A stretch of 64,000 nt of DNA from Chitinophaga sp. LS1 (GCF_034274695.1 NZ_CP128362.1:4280501-4344500), one strand, 5' to 3'. Positions 9,102 to 18,917 are shown, counted from the first letter of the stretch. A program made the numbers and translations. Notes: generated from the sequence alone by a model not told the origin.

Positions 9102-9903
9102 TTAAAAATCTAGACTTGTTTGCGGATTTGAGAATTTCTTAGTTTTAGCCCAAAAATCATTTCCTCGTTCATGCTTAGAATAGAAAGCTAAGTAGTATAG
9201 GGGCAAATTTTTGTCATCGGATCTTATTTGGTGAAATTCAGGGGGCTTTTTATAGCCAATATTAATCATGTTTTCCTCATATTTTGTGGCTAAGAAATTG
9301 ACAAATTTAGAATGATTAGATGAAAATCTATTTTGAAAATCCAAACGCCAATTGGAATCTCCGATAAAGTGATCGATTTTAGTGCTATTTTCATTTAAAT
9401 AAATATCAAAGTTTCTATTGGCATCCATATGAAGCGCTAGTAATATAAGAAAATCCATAAGATTTTGCCCTAGATGTCTAATAGTTGCAAAATGTAAATT
9501 TAATGAATATGGATCTACGAAGCTAAACGGAAGTACTTTGGTTGTTTTTGAATGTAACGGAATTTCGGACTTAATTTTTTCAACCAGCCTATTGCTATCG
9601 CCTTCAATAAAAACAACATCTAAATCTGGATGTTCTCTTTGCACTCTGATTTTTAATGCTGAAAGCTTTTCTGGGTTTTCTTCACACAGTATATATTTGT
9701 CAAATTTGATGGGTATATCCATGGCAATTAGGGTCGAAGATTTTAAGATTTTCCTACTCCCTTTAATTAAGGAATATCCAGCTCCCGCAAATAAGTCAAT
9801 ATATATCAATTTATCCCACTTATATCTCATGCCACGTGTGAAAATGTCGGCGTAACAACCAATTAATTTATACTTTTGTTCAGACCAGCTTCTCACTTCA
9901 GGA
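9102..9903 (-). pseudogene. tcmP: tcmP, 3' part (split by IS66)
   Basis: The encoded sequence (RSWSEQKYKLIGCYADIF, then YIDLFAGAG and DPYSLNL) is a three-Cys-motif partner protein (TcmP), a methyltransferase-like fold. The open frame has only a GTG at 9896 and runs upstream into the IS66 end at 9904. Its missing N-terminus lies at 15939-16008. Removing the IS (9904-15938) and one copy of the 8-bp duplication CTTCAGGA gives a continuous 288-codon frame beginning MPMKGKSFDPIIK. The gene was therefore intact before the insertion and co-transcribed with the DUF5131 gene. Confidence 0.85.
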
Positions 9904-10028
9904 GTAAGTATTCGGACCTCGGCATTCCAGAATAATGTTTTACAGCCCTTATCTTTGCTGCTGTAATCATGGTATTGGCTATAAATGAAGTTCTTTGTAA
10001 TTCGGGGCTAATCTGCTAATTGATGTAA

Positions 10029-11792
10029 TCATGTATTTTTCTTCTTCCAATATGGAGGCAACAGATTAATAAGTTCATGAGCTGGGCAATCATGAAGGCG
10101 GTCATAGATATCTTTAAGATAAATATAAGGATCGATGTCGTTAAGTTTACAAGACTCGATCAGGGAGTAAAAAAGTGCTACTCTCTCTGCTCCATGTTCA
10201 TTTCCGGCAAACAGGCTATTATTGCGGAAGGTAGTAACGGGTCTGATGGCCCTCTCGACGCCATTGTTGTCGGCATCGACGTATCCAAGGGTCGTAAATG
10301 CTTTTAGTTTGTGCCATTGCCCCAGGGCATAATTAACTGCTTTAATTATTGGTGTACCTGGCAGATGATCTATCTGCTGTTGTTCCAGCAACCAGATATG
10401 TATTTTATCGAGAAAAGGAACGCTATATTTCTGACGCAATGCCAATCGCTGGTCATCGGTCATCTTTTTTCTTTCGGCAAAGGCTTCTATCCTGTAAATG
10501 ATGTTGAACAATGTCAATGCTTCTGCCGCTAGCTTTTTATCATATTTCTCTGCTTTCTTAAAACCGCGGCGGATATGGGACAGGCATGTCATTAGGTCCA
10601 CCTCCTCATTATCTTTAAAAGCTGCTACATAGCTACCCAGGCCATCCGCCTGAAGCGTGCCCTTAAAATCTTTTAATATCTGCTGTGGAACCTTATGTCC
10701 GCGGGATGGGTTAAATTCAAACAATACTAATTTTTGTTCTTCAGATAAAAATACCCATAGCCAACCCCTGGATGGTTTGCCTTCTCCAATATCATTGAGG
10801 TAATCTAATCTTGTCTCATCGACCTTCAGATACCGGGCCTGCACAATTACTTTTTTCATACATCTCAACAGCCTTAGCAGTTTCTTAAAGGCCACCTCTT
10901 CCCAACCATTTACCGTTGATGCTGCGAAGCTGATGCCAGTAGTGCTTTTTATATACCGTAACTGACGTGTATATGGATCCCCATATCCAAACCGGCGGCT
11001 GTGTAAGTGTGCCAGCAGGCTGTTTCCTACTGTTCCTTTTTCTACCAGACGAGGGGCTACTGGTTGGCAGACAAACTTTTTATCTTCTGTACGATATTGA
11101 AGCCGCTCCTGTTGTACTTTAATAATTTTACCCGGCTTGTATTCGTAATAGGTCGTCACTTTTTTGCCCATAGGGATCAGGCCTGTCTTGTCTCCTTCGA
11201 CGTCAATTGTTTCTGTCACTACTTCTATACAAGATGGTTGTACTCTTCTACCTTTATGAGCGAGATGTTTTTTCTTTTTGCGGTTGCCTTTCCGGATCTG
11301 GTCATCCACTTGTTGAATATCGCCTTTTGTGGAGGCTACTCTTATAATCTCTTCCAGTTCGGTCAGATCAAAATCAGGTCCTAAGGTTTGTTGTATGGCC
11401 GCATCTACTTTTTCACGTTCAGGTATAAATTTCTCACTCTTTTTACCCTGTAGCATTTCACATAACTCCTGTAACTGCCAGCTCTTCTTTTCTCCCTGAG
11501 CAACCTGCTCTTTTAAGAGCGCATTTTCACTTTCCAATGCTTCGATCCTGCTTTGCAATTCAATGACCTGATGTTCTCTATCAAGCATAATCTCATGTGC
11601 CTGATTCAGATAACGGTTTAATTTATCACATGCTCCATTCTTTGCTTCCAGCTGGTTATTCAGGTCATATATAATCTTACCAAACGTTATTCTCTCTCTG
11701 GTCAGAGATTCCAACAACTCCCCATTGGTCTCCGTTAGCGTGGAGATTTGTTTTAATGCATCTGTTATAGAAGTGAGTAATTCAGGGCGCAC
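10029..11792 (-). CDS. tnpC: IS66 TnpC transposase (outer element)
   Basis: The 587-residue protein has the IS66 layout: N-terminal coiled coil, GKKSEKF motif (~117-123), zinc-binding-like middle, and a DDE catalytic core with DETRLD, LQADGLGSY and the terminal NNGVERAIRPVTTFRNNSLFAG motif. The start is a GTG at 11792; the only nearby ATG is out of frame. The inner IS66 inserted 15 bp upstream, separating it from tnpB, so co-translation with tnpAB is lost. Confidence 0.93.
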   Translation of the reverse strand: MRPELLTSITDALKQISTLTETNGELLESLTRERITFGKIIYDLNNQLEAKNGACDKLNRYLNQAHEIMLDREHQVIELQSRIEALESENALLKEQVAQGEKKSWQLQELCEMLQGKKSEKFIPEREKVDAAIQQTLGPDFDLTELEEIIRVASTKGDIQQVDDQIRKGNRKKKKHLAHKGRRVQPSCIEVVTETIDVEGDKTGLIPMGKKVTTYYEYKPGKIIKVQQERLQYRTEDKKFVCQPVAPRLVEKGTVGNSLLAHLHSRRFGYGDPYTRQLRYIKSTTGISFAASTVNGWEEVAFKKLLRLLRCMKKVIVQARYLKVDETRLDYLNDIGEGKPSRGWLWVFLSEEQKLVLFEFNPSRGHKVPQQILKDFKGTLQADGLGSYVAAFKDNEEVDLMTCLSHIRRGFKKAEKYDKKLAAEALTLFNIIYRIEAFAERKKMTDDQRLALRQKYSVPFLDKIHIWLLEQQQIDHLPGTPIIKAVNYALGQWHKLKAFTTLGYVDADNNGVERAIRPVTTFRNNSLFAGNEHGAERVALFYSLIESCKLNDIDPYIYLKDIYDRLHDCPAHELINLLPPYWKKKNT

Positions 11793-11903
11793 TGCTTTGT
11801 GTCATGGTATTGGCGTAAACCTCTAACGTTGGGAGTCATTGATAATAAAAAAAAACTCCTATCAAAATGTCAACATCTGATAGGAGGATTATTATTGCTA
11901 CCA

Positions 11904-12425
11904 CTACTTCGCAATAATCTCGTCAAAACATTTTATAAGGGTAATGTATCCTGCGTATACGGCACCTCCTGACTCACGATTTAATCTATGTAGTATTTTA
12001 TTCTCCCGGCACTCCGATACTAACATTGCATACAGAGATTTAGAATAAAAACTATTTAGATCATCATCTATCATTTTATTTTTTGCAGCTGTAGATATAT
12101 TTGTTTCATACTTTTTCAGCATTTCTACAAATCTGGATTCCTGCTTACTATATTGTTGCTCCGTGATTTGTACCTTACGAACATTCTTCTTGTCTCTGTA
12201 AAAAAGCCAGATCAGCACATATAAATTAATCAGGTCCGGTAAGTCTTCCATGGGAACATCCATCTTATATCCCATTATTGTCGATAGTATAAATGGCTGA
12301 TAGCGGAACAATTCATCAGTTATATTATTTGCATAATCAAAATCATTCATTCTGCTTTCTATTTCGGCTTTGATCGCAGCAATCTGCTTAACATCAGTTT
12401 GTTCCTGTGTTGATATTTTATCCAT
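11904..12425 (-). CDS. IS66 passenger gene, unknown function
   Basis: This 173-residue, mainly helical protein lies inside the inner IS66 between tnpC and the left terminal repeat, on the same strand as tnpABC. I recognise no domain. Its position inside the inverted repeats makes it a passenger that moves with the IS. It may assist transposition or be unrelated cargo; the sequence does not say. Confidence 0.7.
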   Translation of the reverse strand: MDKISTQEQTDVKQIAAIKAEIESRMNDFDYANNITDELFRYQPFILSTIMGYKMDVPMEDLPDLINLYVLIWLFYRDKKNVRKVQITEQQYSKQESRFVEMLKKYETNISTAAKNKMIDDDLNSFYSKSLYAMLVSECRENKILHRLNRESGGAVYAGYITLIKCFDEIIAK

Positions 12426-12507
12426 GTTGATAATTGGATTTAAAGAGTGATTTCCTTTTACAAGATTAAGGATTTTGGAGAAAAAAGAAAGCGGCCTAAT
12501 CTAAGAT

Positions 12508-14325
12508 TCAGGCACGTGCCGGTTTCCAGTATTGGGGTAAGAGTTCTATAAACTTATCTTTGGGGTGCTCACTTATTCTGCGCAGTACATCATCGAGCCA
12601 ATGGATAGGATTGATACCCTGCAACCTGCAGGTGGCCAGCAAGCTATAAATAATTGCAGCATGTTCTGCACCATTATGAGAACCGGCAAACATAAAATTG
12701 TGTCTGCCCAGGGCAATAGGGCGGATCTGCGCTTCAAGTAAATTATTGTCAATTGATAAAAATCCCTCAGTAGTGTATACTATAATGCCTTCAAAATTAG
12801 ATAATGCATAATTGATGGCCTGATAAATGGGAGTTCCCGGTATTGTAAGCGGCAACTGTTGCTGAAGCCACTGTTTAAAAGCATTTAATATGGGTACCGC
12901 TTTTTGTTGTCTCTCCTGTTTAATTTCATCATAGTCCATATCAGCAGCTTTGCATTTTGCTTCCAGCTTATAAAGTGGTCCAAAGAAGTTATCCAGTGCA
13001 TAAGCGGCCAGCTGTCTGTCATTATCCAGGGCCCGCATAAAATATCTTCTTATATGGGCCATACATTTTTGATGTATAACACCTGGCTGCTGACCATATT
13101 TAGTGTATACACCATAAGCATCTGTCAACAGATATCCTTTGTATCCGCTTAAAACATCTGCAATATCTTTTTTCCCTCTTCCCCGCTGATAAAGGAAACA
13201 GGCTATTCGCTGGATAGGGGACAATATTGCCCACTGCCAGCCTATATGAGATTTTTTACCCTTTTTTTTAGTATCATCCAATACTTTGTACGACGACTCA
13301 TCTACATGAACAATTCCACTTCGGACGACTTCCAGGTATAGCAGTTCCCACAATGGTCTTAGCACTTCGCAGATCCTGTTCACATAATAAACGAGTGTGC
13401 TATATGGCAGGTTTACTCCATACTGAATAAAACGTTTCCATTGACGCCCTACCGGGAGATGATATAAAAACTTATCTGTTATCAGCATGATCAGTATGCT
13501 GATATCTACTTTACAACGAGGGATAGGATGTGATGGCAGCGGCGCTGATACCTTCTTAGCATATAATCCATCTTCAGATGCAACGATATAAACTGGTCGT
13601 CTGGTCACTTTAATATACCACCGTAATGGAGAACAGGCCAGTTGTCGCTGCTCATCTATCCTTACTAATTTGGCGCCCAGTGGAAGAGGATCTACATCCA
13701 GAGTAGTAATTTCTTCCTCCAATCCCTTAGGCAGATCATTACGACCACCTCTTGTCTTAGGGCTTATCTCTACTGTCTGTCTTATATGTTCTGCAATTAC
13801 TTTACGGGAACTGATCTGGCATACTGCATATTCATCCGCATCTAAGCTCAGCGTACCTTGTACAATTTGCCCCTGTTCCGTAATGTCGGTTTGTAATGGC
13901 CTCCTTTCACTTCTTATACCATGGACCCATTTTTTCAGGGCTTTCAACTCATGACGGCTTCTAAGCAAACTATTTATTACTTTATGCTGTTTTGTAACTT
14001 CTTGTTGTAAAGTGATTATTTCTTTATCCTGGTTTTTAATCAGGTTATCATATTGCGTAAGCTGAGAGTCAAGTTGCAGAATGGTTTGTCTACCAACTTC
14101 CAGTTGTTCATCTTTTTGCAGTAGTAATTGTTGTTGATAACATATCAGCTGGTCCTGATCAAATAGGATGGCATCTTTCGTTTCACGTTCCAGTTGTAAA
14201 ACCAGTAATTGTTCCTGTTGAACAAACATTTGCTCCTGCTGCATTGATATAATACGCTGCAATGCTGCCTGTTGTTGCAGACAAGCAGTATACATGGCTT
14301 TATATGAAGTGGCAGATTTTTTCAT
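12508..14325 (-). CDS. tnpC: IS66 TnpC transposase (inner element)
   Basis: The 605-residue protein has a glutamine-rich N-terminal coiled coil (~1-120), then the IS66 core with HVDESSYKVLD, LTDAYGVYTKY, CMAHIRRYF and the terminal LLEAQIRPIALGRHNFMFAG motif. It appears complete and sits 73 bp after tnpB of the same element. Confidence 0.93.
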   Translation of the reverse strand: MKKSATSYKAMYTACLQQQAALQRIISMQQEQMFVQQEQLLVLQLERETKDAILFDQDQLICYQQQLLLQKDEQLEVGRQTILQLDSQLTQYDNLIKNQDKEIITLQQEVTKQHKVINSLLRSRHELKALKKWVHGIRSERRPLQTDITEQGQIVQGTLSLDADEYAVCQISSRKVIAEHIRQTVEISPKTRGGRNDLPKGLEEEITTLDVDPLPLGAKLVRIDEQRQLACSPLRWYIKVTRRPVYIVASEDGLYAKKVSAPLPSHPIPRCKVDISILIMLITDKFLYHLPVGRQWKRFIQYGVNLPYSTLVYYVNRICEVLRPLWELLYLEVVRSGIVHVDESSYKVLDDTKKKGKKSHIGWQWAILSPIQRIACFLYQRGRGKKDIADVLSGYKGYLLTDAYGVYTKYGQQPGVIHQKCMAHIRRYFMRALDNDRQLAAYALDNFFGPLYKLEAKCKAADMDYDEIKQERQQKAVPILNAFKQWLQQQLPLTIPGTPIYQAINYALSNFEGIIVYTTEGFLSIDNNLLEAQIRPIALGRHNFMFAGSHNGAEHAAIIYSLLATCRLQGINPIHWLDDVLRRISEHPKDKFIELLPQYWKPARA

Positions 14326-14398
14326 TGGAACAATTACTATAACGAAAAAAGCAGATCATTGTTTTGATCTGCTGCTGGTAATTTTAAAATTATTTTGT

Positions 14399-14758
14399 CT
14401 AATCTGAAGGAGGCTTATTGTTATCATTATGCCGGTAAAATGTGAGCCCTTTTACCAGTGCTATCACCTCCGAAGCACTTAATTTCAATGATTCCGAAGC
14501 ACTCCCTGCCTCAGGCTTTTTAAAGCGTCCTTTATCAAGTTTGCGACATAATAATGTGAATCCTGATGATTCATGCAACAATAACTTTAAATGAGTAAAA
14601 TCACGATTCAAAAACACAAATACATCATTATCTGAAATAGATAGTTGCATAACATTATTTACAATTCCACATAGCCCGGCAAATGATTTTCTCATATCTG
14701 CTGCCTGTGTATACAAAAAATAACGATGACGATCTGTCAACACAATGATAGCACTCAT
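14399..14758 (-). CDS. tnpB: IS66 TnpB accessory protein (inner element)
   Basis: The 119-residue protein shows the TnpB pattern YFLYTQAADMRKSFAGLCGIV near the N-terminus and VFVFLNRDFTHLKLLLHE in the middle. It overlaps the end of tnpA by 4 bp, the coupling typical of IS66 elements. It is needed for transposition in this family. Confidence 0.93.
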   Translation of the reverse strand: MSAIIVLTDRHRYFLYTQAADMRKSFAGLCGIVNNVMQLSISDNDVFVFLNRDFTHLKLLLHESSGFTLLCRKLDKGRFKKPEAGSASESLKLSASEVIALVKGLTFYRHNDNNKPPSD

Positions 14759-15072
14759 GATATCAGGGCTTTTAAATAAGCAGCGCTTACAGGTTGATAA
14801 ATCCTGATACCTCTGAATTCGGCAAATATACCACCTGTACTAAGCGGAACCTCAGCATTCGGAGCTGAGGTTATTAGTTCTATAAAGCTACTGTTGTTCA
14901 CGCTCCTGCTCAAATATCGCTTGCGCCAATTGAAAAAAGTGGCCTGACTGATACCTTTATCAGCACAAAACTCCTTTAAACTTACATTGTCCCGGTCAAA
15001 TTGGTCCAACATAGTGATAATTTCCTCAGAAGAGTACCTGGAATGGGAGGCCTTTTTAGTTTTATTGTTCAT
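14755..15072 (-). CDS. tnpA: IS66 TnpA accessory protein (inner element)
   Basis: The 105-residue protein has a helix-turn-helix region (LKEFCADKGISQATFFNWRK) and a C-terminal FRGIRIYQPVSAAYLKAL segment, both typical of IS66 TnpA. It is the first gene of the inner element, 65 bp from the right terminal repeat. Confidence 0.9.
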   Translation of the reverse strand: MNNKTKKASHSRYSSEEIITMLDQFDRDNVSLKEFCADKGISQATFFNWRKRYLSRSVNNSSFIELITSAPNAEVPLSTGGIFAEFRGIRIYQPVSAAYLKALIS

Positions 15073-15169
15073 ACTTTTTTAAGGCAAGGTAAATCAGCAT
15101 AGAAGATTGACAGCGACTCCCCTCGTTATAGGTTTACGTATTGGCTATATTAACGCAAAAACAGCATTA

Positions 15170-15538
15170 TTAGTTTGGCTGATCTGTTGATTTTCCTGAC
15201 TTTCTTTCGTAACGCTTTCTGTACTTAATCTCGATTCCTTCCAGGATGAGCATCACATCTTTGCGTTCAATCATCATCGCCTGGCAACCAGGATCATAAA
15301 CAGGTTTGCCAAAGGTGCCTCTGGCTAGTCTTTTGTAATAAAGCGCCTGACCATCTCCATCAAATTGCAACATTTTCACCTGGGTGAGACGCCCGTTAAA
15401 AAACAAATAGATGATGCCCTTAGCTAATGGATCAAGTGCCATTTGATTACGTACGATGCCTGACAAACCATTTATTCCCATCCGCATATCCGCTGCAGAT
15501 GTATAGATATAAAAATTATAACCAGCTAATGACAACAT
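15170..15538 (-). CDS. tnpB: IS66 TnpB accessory protein (outer element)
   Basis: The 122-residue protein has FYIYTSAADMRMGINGLSG and IYLFFNGRLTQVKMLQFDGDG, the usual TnpB signatures. It lies 3 bp after tnpA and was originally followed by the outer tnpC; the inner IS66 now separates them. Confidence 0.93.
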   Translation of the reverse strand: MLSLAGYNFYIYTSAADMRMGINGLSGIVRNQMALDPLAKGIIYLFFNGRLTQVKMLQFDGDGQALYYKRLARGTFGKPVYDPGCQAMMIERKDVMLILEGIEIKYRKRYERKSGKSTDQPN

Positions 15539-15541
15539 TGA

Positions 15542-15868
15542 CTAATGATTTAGCAAGGTGAGTAAATATTCTGCCGGCACAGGTTGATAAATTGCAATAC
15601 CGCGCACTTCAGCAAATAAGTTTGAATTAACAGGCTCATTTGATGATGCTACAATTTTTACGGGAAGTATTGCTGGTGGTGAGGATGGAACCGGTGAAGT
15701 ATTGTTTGTTTTCTTTAACCAGTAATAAAAACTGCCTTCACTTATTTGATGAGCCCTGCAGTATTCGCTAATAATCATGCCGGAATCAGGCTGCTGACGA
15801 ACATGGAATGCCATGTCTACTTTTAAGGGAGAACCAGGGAGAGATCTCTGAATTTGCTTCTTTCGCAT
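15542..15868 (-). CDS. tnpA: IS66 TnpA accessory protein (outer element)
   Basis: The 108-residue protein has a helix-turn-helix-like segment (ISEYCRAHQISEGSFYYWLKK) and a C-terminal VRGIAIYQPVPAEYLLTL segment matching the TnpA of the inner element in plan. It is the first gene of the outer element, 70 bp inside the right terminal repeat. Confidence 0.9.
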   Translation of the reverse strand: MRKKQIQRSLPGSPLKVDMAFHVRQQPDSGMIISEYCRAHQISEGSFYYWLKKTNNTSPVPSSPPAILPVKIVASSNEPVNSNLFAEVRGIAIYQPVPAEYLLTLLNH

Positions 15869-15938
15869 CGTTTAAATTTTGATGCAATGATCGCAATATT
15901 TAATTTCTATTCGGGAACGCCGAGAACCGAATACTTAC

Positions 15939-16008
15939 CTTCAGGAATGATTAATCCGTCGTTTTCAACTTTAATAATTGGATCAAAACTTTTACCTTTC
16001 ATAGGCAT
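15939..16008 (-). pseudogene. tcmP: tcmP, 5' fragment (23 codons)
   Basis: From an ATG at 16008 the minus strand reads MPMKGKSFDPIIKVENDGL and ends at the IS66 right end. It joins in frame with the 3' part at 9102-9903 once the IS and one 8-bp duplicate are removed. It lies 75 bp downstream of the DUF2290-like gene, placing tcmP in the same leftward operon. Confidence 0.85.
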
Positions 16009-16083
16009 AACATTATTTGATATAATATTTTAATTTACCAGTATAAAGGACAGAGAAGATTTCATTTTGGAGTATTTTCAAAA

Positions 16084-16794
16084 CTATATGAAAAACAATT
16101 CACTTTGGTCTCTTTGCTGCCAAAATTTTGTAGGTAGTGGATCTAGCTTAACCTTACTTTGGGCAATCATTATGTCAAAATTCGGAACTTTCTGAAATGC
16201 TTCTTTCCAATGGCTGAAGTAAGAATTCTTTATGGAAAATAAAACGAACTTTAGTGGCGTTAGTATTTTTGAACAGGTTAATCGGCAATCTTCATTTAAT
16301 CCCATATGTATATGGGAGAATGAATGAATAAGGGGGGCATAACCTTTTTCGTCTAAATCATATCGAAAAATGTTAGCTTGTATATTAATCTCCTGTTCAT
16401 CCAAGTATTGTTCGTATTCTTCCTCATTGATATCAACTATCATTTGTTCCAATTCATCGCTACTTATTTCGGAAATTTCATCTATTCCCAAAAGATCAAT
16501 CACATACTCTTGTTTGGAAATATAAATTCTTGGATTTTGGATAAAAGAATATCTCAATGAATTACTGGTTCTAGAAAACTGGAATAAGGAATCATCGTTC
16601 AGTAAGATATCATAATCCATTTCTGCGATAGCAACATTATAAATTTCAGTATGCTTGCTTTTTTGGGCTACTTTTTTTGATGCTTGCGAATGGTTGCCAA
16701 CATTTTTTGGACCTATTGTTTTATAAAGGTCTACTTGTTTTAAAAGTGATATAGCCTCATTTATAGAGGTTAAAAACTTGCCTTCGGTAATCAT
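16084..16794 (-). CDS. DUF2290-like protein in a defence-type operon
   Basis: This 236-residue protein has a C-terminal YAPLIHSFSHIHMGLNED segment and LTPLKFVLFSIKNSYFSHW, which I believe match DUF2290; the match is from memory and moderate. Its first four bases overlap the last four of the SF1 helicase gene (16791-16794), so translation is coupled. The biochemical role is unknown. Confidence 0.5.
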   Translation of the reverse strand: MITEGKFLTSINEAISLLKQVDLYKTIGPKNVGNHSQASKKVAQKSKHTEIYNVAIAEMDYDILLNDDSLFQFSRTSNSLRYSFIQNPRIYISKQEYVIDLLGIDEISEISSDELEQMIVDINEEEYEQYLDEQEINIQANIFRYDLDEKGYAPLIHSFSHIHMGLNEDCRLTCSKILTPLKFVLFSIKNSYFSHWKEAFQKVPNFDIMIAQSKVKLDPLPTKFWQQRDQSELFFI

Positions 16795-18917
16795 TTCTTT
16801 TTACTTTTGATTTTAGAAACCATGTCTAAGGCATCTTCTTCCGTAATTCCTAGATCAGCAGCTAATTCCTGAATTTTCCTATTAATTTCATTTAGATGTT
16901 CTTGTTCTTTACTTATTCCACGTAATATAGTTTTCGTGCTTTCAATACTAGGTTGCTTAAAAACAAGTTTAAAATTATTTTTTTCGAGTTTAGATAATTC
17001 CTCTATAGCAATATTTGCGCGTTCAAATCCAGTCATTGAAACCCAACCTTTGCTCCTAGTTATCGCAGTAAACAATTTATTCCGTTTTGTGGTGGAATTT
17101 CTACTATTAAATATACTGTCTACACCAACTAAATAAACCATACCCACTTCATTACCCTTGGCCTTGTTAATTGTGGATAATGTAACGTGTCCTTCTATAA
17201 TAAATCGCGTATTGTTATTGGGTGCATTTAACAAATTGAATACTGAAACTCCTTTGGCAGAAAGTCCTTCTTCAATAGTTGAAAAATAATTTCCTATTTC
17301 TTTGTCGTCCAAACAGATGACACAAATGTCGTCAGGTCTTAAGTTTTGCTTTCTAATATCATTTTCGATTTCTTTAATAATAAATCCGCATTCGTCATCT
17401 AGATTATTAAAAATTCGTACTGTAACTCCATTCTCACTTAGATATTTATTTGATATGCTTGGGCTGTTTTTCTCAGGTCTCTCTATAACCATATTGCTAC
17501 CAACAGACGAGTCACCCTCTAAAACTTCAAATCCCAAATCTTCCCAATGACGATTATCTTCCAGTCTTTGGAGTACAATGTCATTGTAAATACCAAGGCC
17601 CAACGAAAATGCACTAATCAATGCCTTTCTAGGATTTCTGTAACACCTATGCAATATTATATCTTGGAGCTTGTTTTTATTCTGACGAAAGTCAACATGA
17701 TAGTTGCCCTTTTCATCTTTTCCAAATGTGTCTCTCTCATCTTGCATCTTAGTATCAAAAATATTCTGAAAATCATCGTAAGCCCAGACAATTCTATTTT
17801 CTTTAGTAATTCTTCTACAGACTCTATAAAATGATACAGGAAAATCTTGACCTTCATCAATTAACGTAAGATCATACTTTTGTTTAAGTACTTTTTTCTC
17901 ATCTAATTTTCTAAATATATAATCTAATGGGGGATACCCTGATGCTCTTTTGGCATCTAAATATTCAATTGGGGTAATTGAGTTTTCAAAACAAGTATCC
18001 GAATATACACCTCTCAATGTTCTGCCGCCCCATCCATGAAGAATATGTATTTTATTCCAGTTTGGTTCATTATTATCTGAAAAATCACGATAATACTTTT
18101 CAATTAAATATTTTACCTGACCATAGAGAGCCTTAGTGAAATATGTGTAGAGAATATTTGCATCTGGATTCTGAAGGTGATATAAAGCTGCCTTCATCGT
18201 CAAAATAATAGTTTTACCTGACCCTGCTAAACCTCTTATTCTTTGTGGTGAATCAATAATGTTTAATGCCGCTCTTTTTTGCTCAATATCAAACACAGCT
18301 TCTTTTTCTTGAATTAGTGTTAGTATTTTCCCCTTAGTAATTGTCGTGGTGGAACTATCTACAGATCTTTCTTTGCTGCCTTTTAGGCTTTGTGAGCCTT
18401 CAATTGTTGCGGCTAAAATATCAAATTCATCATCTGTAAGCTCTTCTTTTTCGTTTTCAATGATAATTCGAGTAACATCATTGATTCCTACAATTTGAAT
18501 ATCATCTTCTATTTTGGCTTTTTGAAAATCTGAAATATAAAATACAGGTGTAAGATTTACTTTTAGTTCTCTTCTACGTAACCTTAACTCTTCCCGCTTA
18601 TTAATTTTCCCAAAAATAAAGCTATCTAAATTGTCAAAATAGTTAAATTCTTTTTCAGACATTTCTTCTGCGGATGCTAAACATCTAAAAAAGATGACAC
18701 CATATTTTTTGGAGATTAGTAATACATGTGCTTGGATTAAGTCTTCTTTTGCCTCGGCTCTATAAAATGGAAAATTATAATAGATTATTGAATGGTCGTT
18801 TAACTCTGCTATCTTGGATATTAATCTTGATGCAAGAGCATCTTGGTTAAGTTTTTTCTCGTCCGCAATGATTGTAGTACTCATGTATGAGGTCTTAATT
18901 AGAGGGTCTATTTGCAA
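16791..18917 (-). CDS. SF1 (UvrD-like) helicase with N-terminal extension
   Basis: The 708-residue protein has Walker A RGLAGSGKTI (~229-238), Walker B LTLIDEGQDFP (~348-358), YRNP and a final TAITRSKGWVSMTG motif VI (~622-635), the superfamily 1A set. The first ~200 residues are a separate alpha/beta domain (VLLISKKYGVIFFRCL) that could be a nuclease-like domain of the NERD type; catalytic residues are not clear. An internal ATG at 18884 is an alternative start. It is the first gene of the leftward operon helicase / DUF2290-like / tcmP / DUF5131 / PIN. Confidence 0.7.
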   Translation of the reverse strand: MQIDPLIKTSYMSTTIIADEKKLNQDALASRLISKIAELNDHSIIYYNFPFYRAEAKEDLIQAHVLLISKKYGVIFFRCLASAEEMSEKEFNYFDNLDSFIFGKINKREELRLRRRELKVNLTPVFYISDFQKAKIEDDIQIVGINDVTRIIIENEKEELTDDEFDILAATIEGSQSLKGSKERSVDSSTTTITKGKILTLIQEKEAVFDIEQKRAALNIIDSPQRIRGLAGSGKTIILTMKAALYHLQNPDANILYTYFTKALYGQVKYLIEKYYRDFSDNNEPNWNKIHILHGWGGRTLRGVYSDTCFENSITPIEYLDAKRASGYPPLDYIFRKLDEKKVLKQKYDLTLIDEGQDFPVSFYRVCRRITKENRIVWAYDDFQNIFDTKMQDERDTFGKDEKGNYHVDFRQNKNKLQDIILHRCYRNPRKALISAFSLGLGIYNDIVLQRLEDNRHWEDLGFEVLEGDSSVGSNMVIERPEKNSPSISNKYLSENGVTVRIFNNLDDECGFIIKEIENDIRKQNLRPDDICVICLDDKEIGNYFSTIEEGLSAKGVSVFNLLNAPNNNTRFIIEGHVTLSTINKAKGNEVGMVYLVGVDSIFNSRNSTTKRNKLFTAITRSKGWVSMTGFERANIAIEELSKLEKNNFKLVFKQPSIESTKTILRGISKEQEHLNEINRKIQELAADLGITEEDALDMVSKIKSKKK

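Larger units (their letters stand above)
11815..15137 (-). mobile_element. Inner IS66-family element nested in the outer IS66
   Basis: The inverted ends start GTAAACCT, then TAACG and GGGAGTC at equal spacing. The element is flanked by a perfect 8-bp duplication GTATTGGC (11807-11814 and 15138-15145). It carries tnpA, tnpB, tnpC and one extra gene (11904-12425) downstream of tnpC. It differs clearly from the outer IS66 in its ends and proteins, so it is a different IS, not a tandem copy. Confidence 0.95.
9904..15938 (-). mobile_element. Outer IS66-family element, itself split by a second IS66
   Basis: The ends are inverted repeats starting GTAAGTATTCGG, followed by CTCGGC and TTCC at the same spacing. 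The element is flanked by an exact 8-bp duplication, CTTCAGGA (9896-9903 and 15939-15946), as IS66 elements make. Its genes are tnpA (15542-15868), tnpB (15170-15538) and tnpC (10029-11792). Between tnpB and tnpC lies a second IS66 (11815-15137). Without the inner element it would be about 2.7 kb. It disrupts tcmP. Confidence 0.95.
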
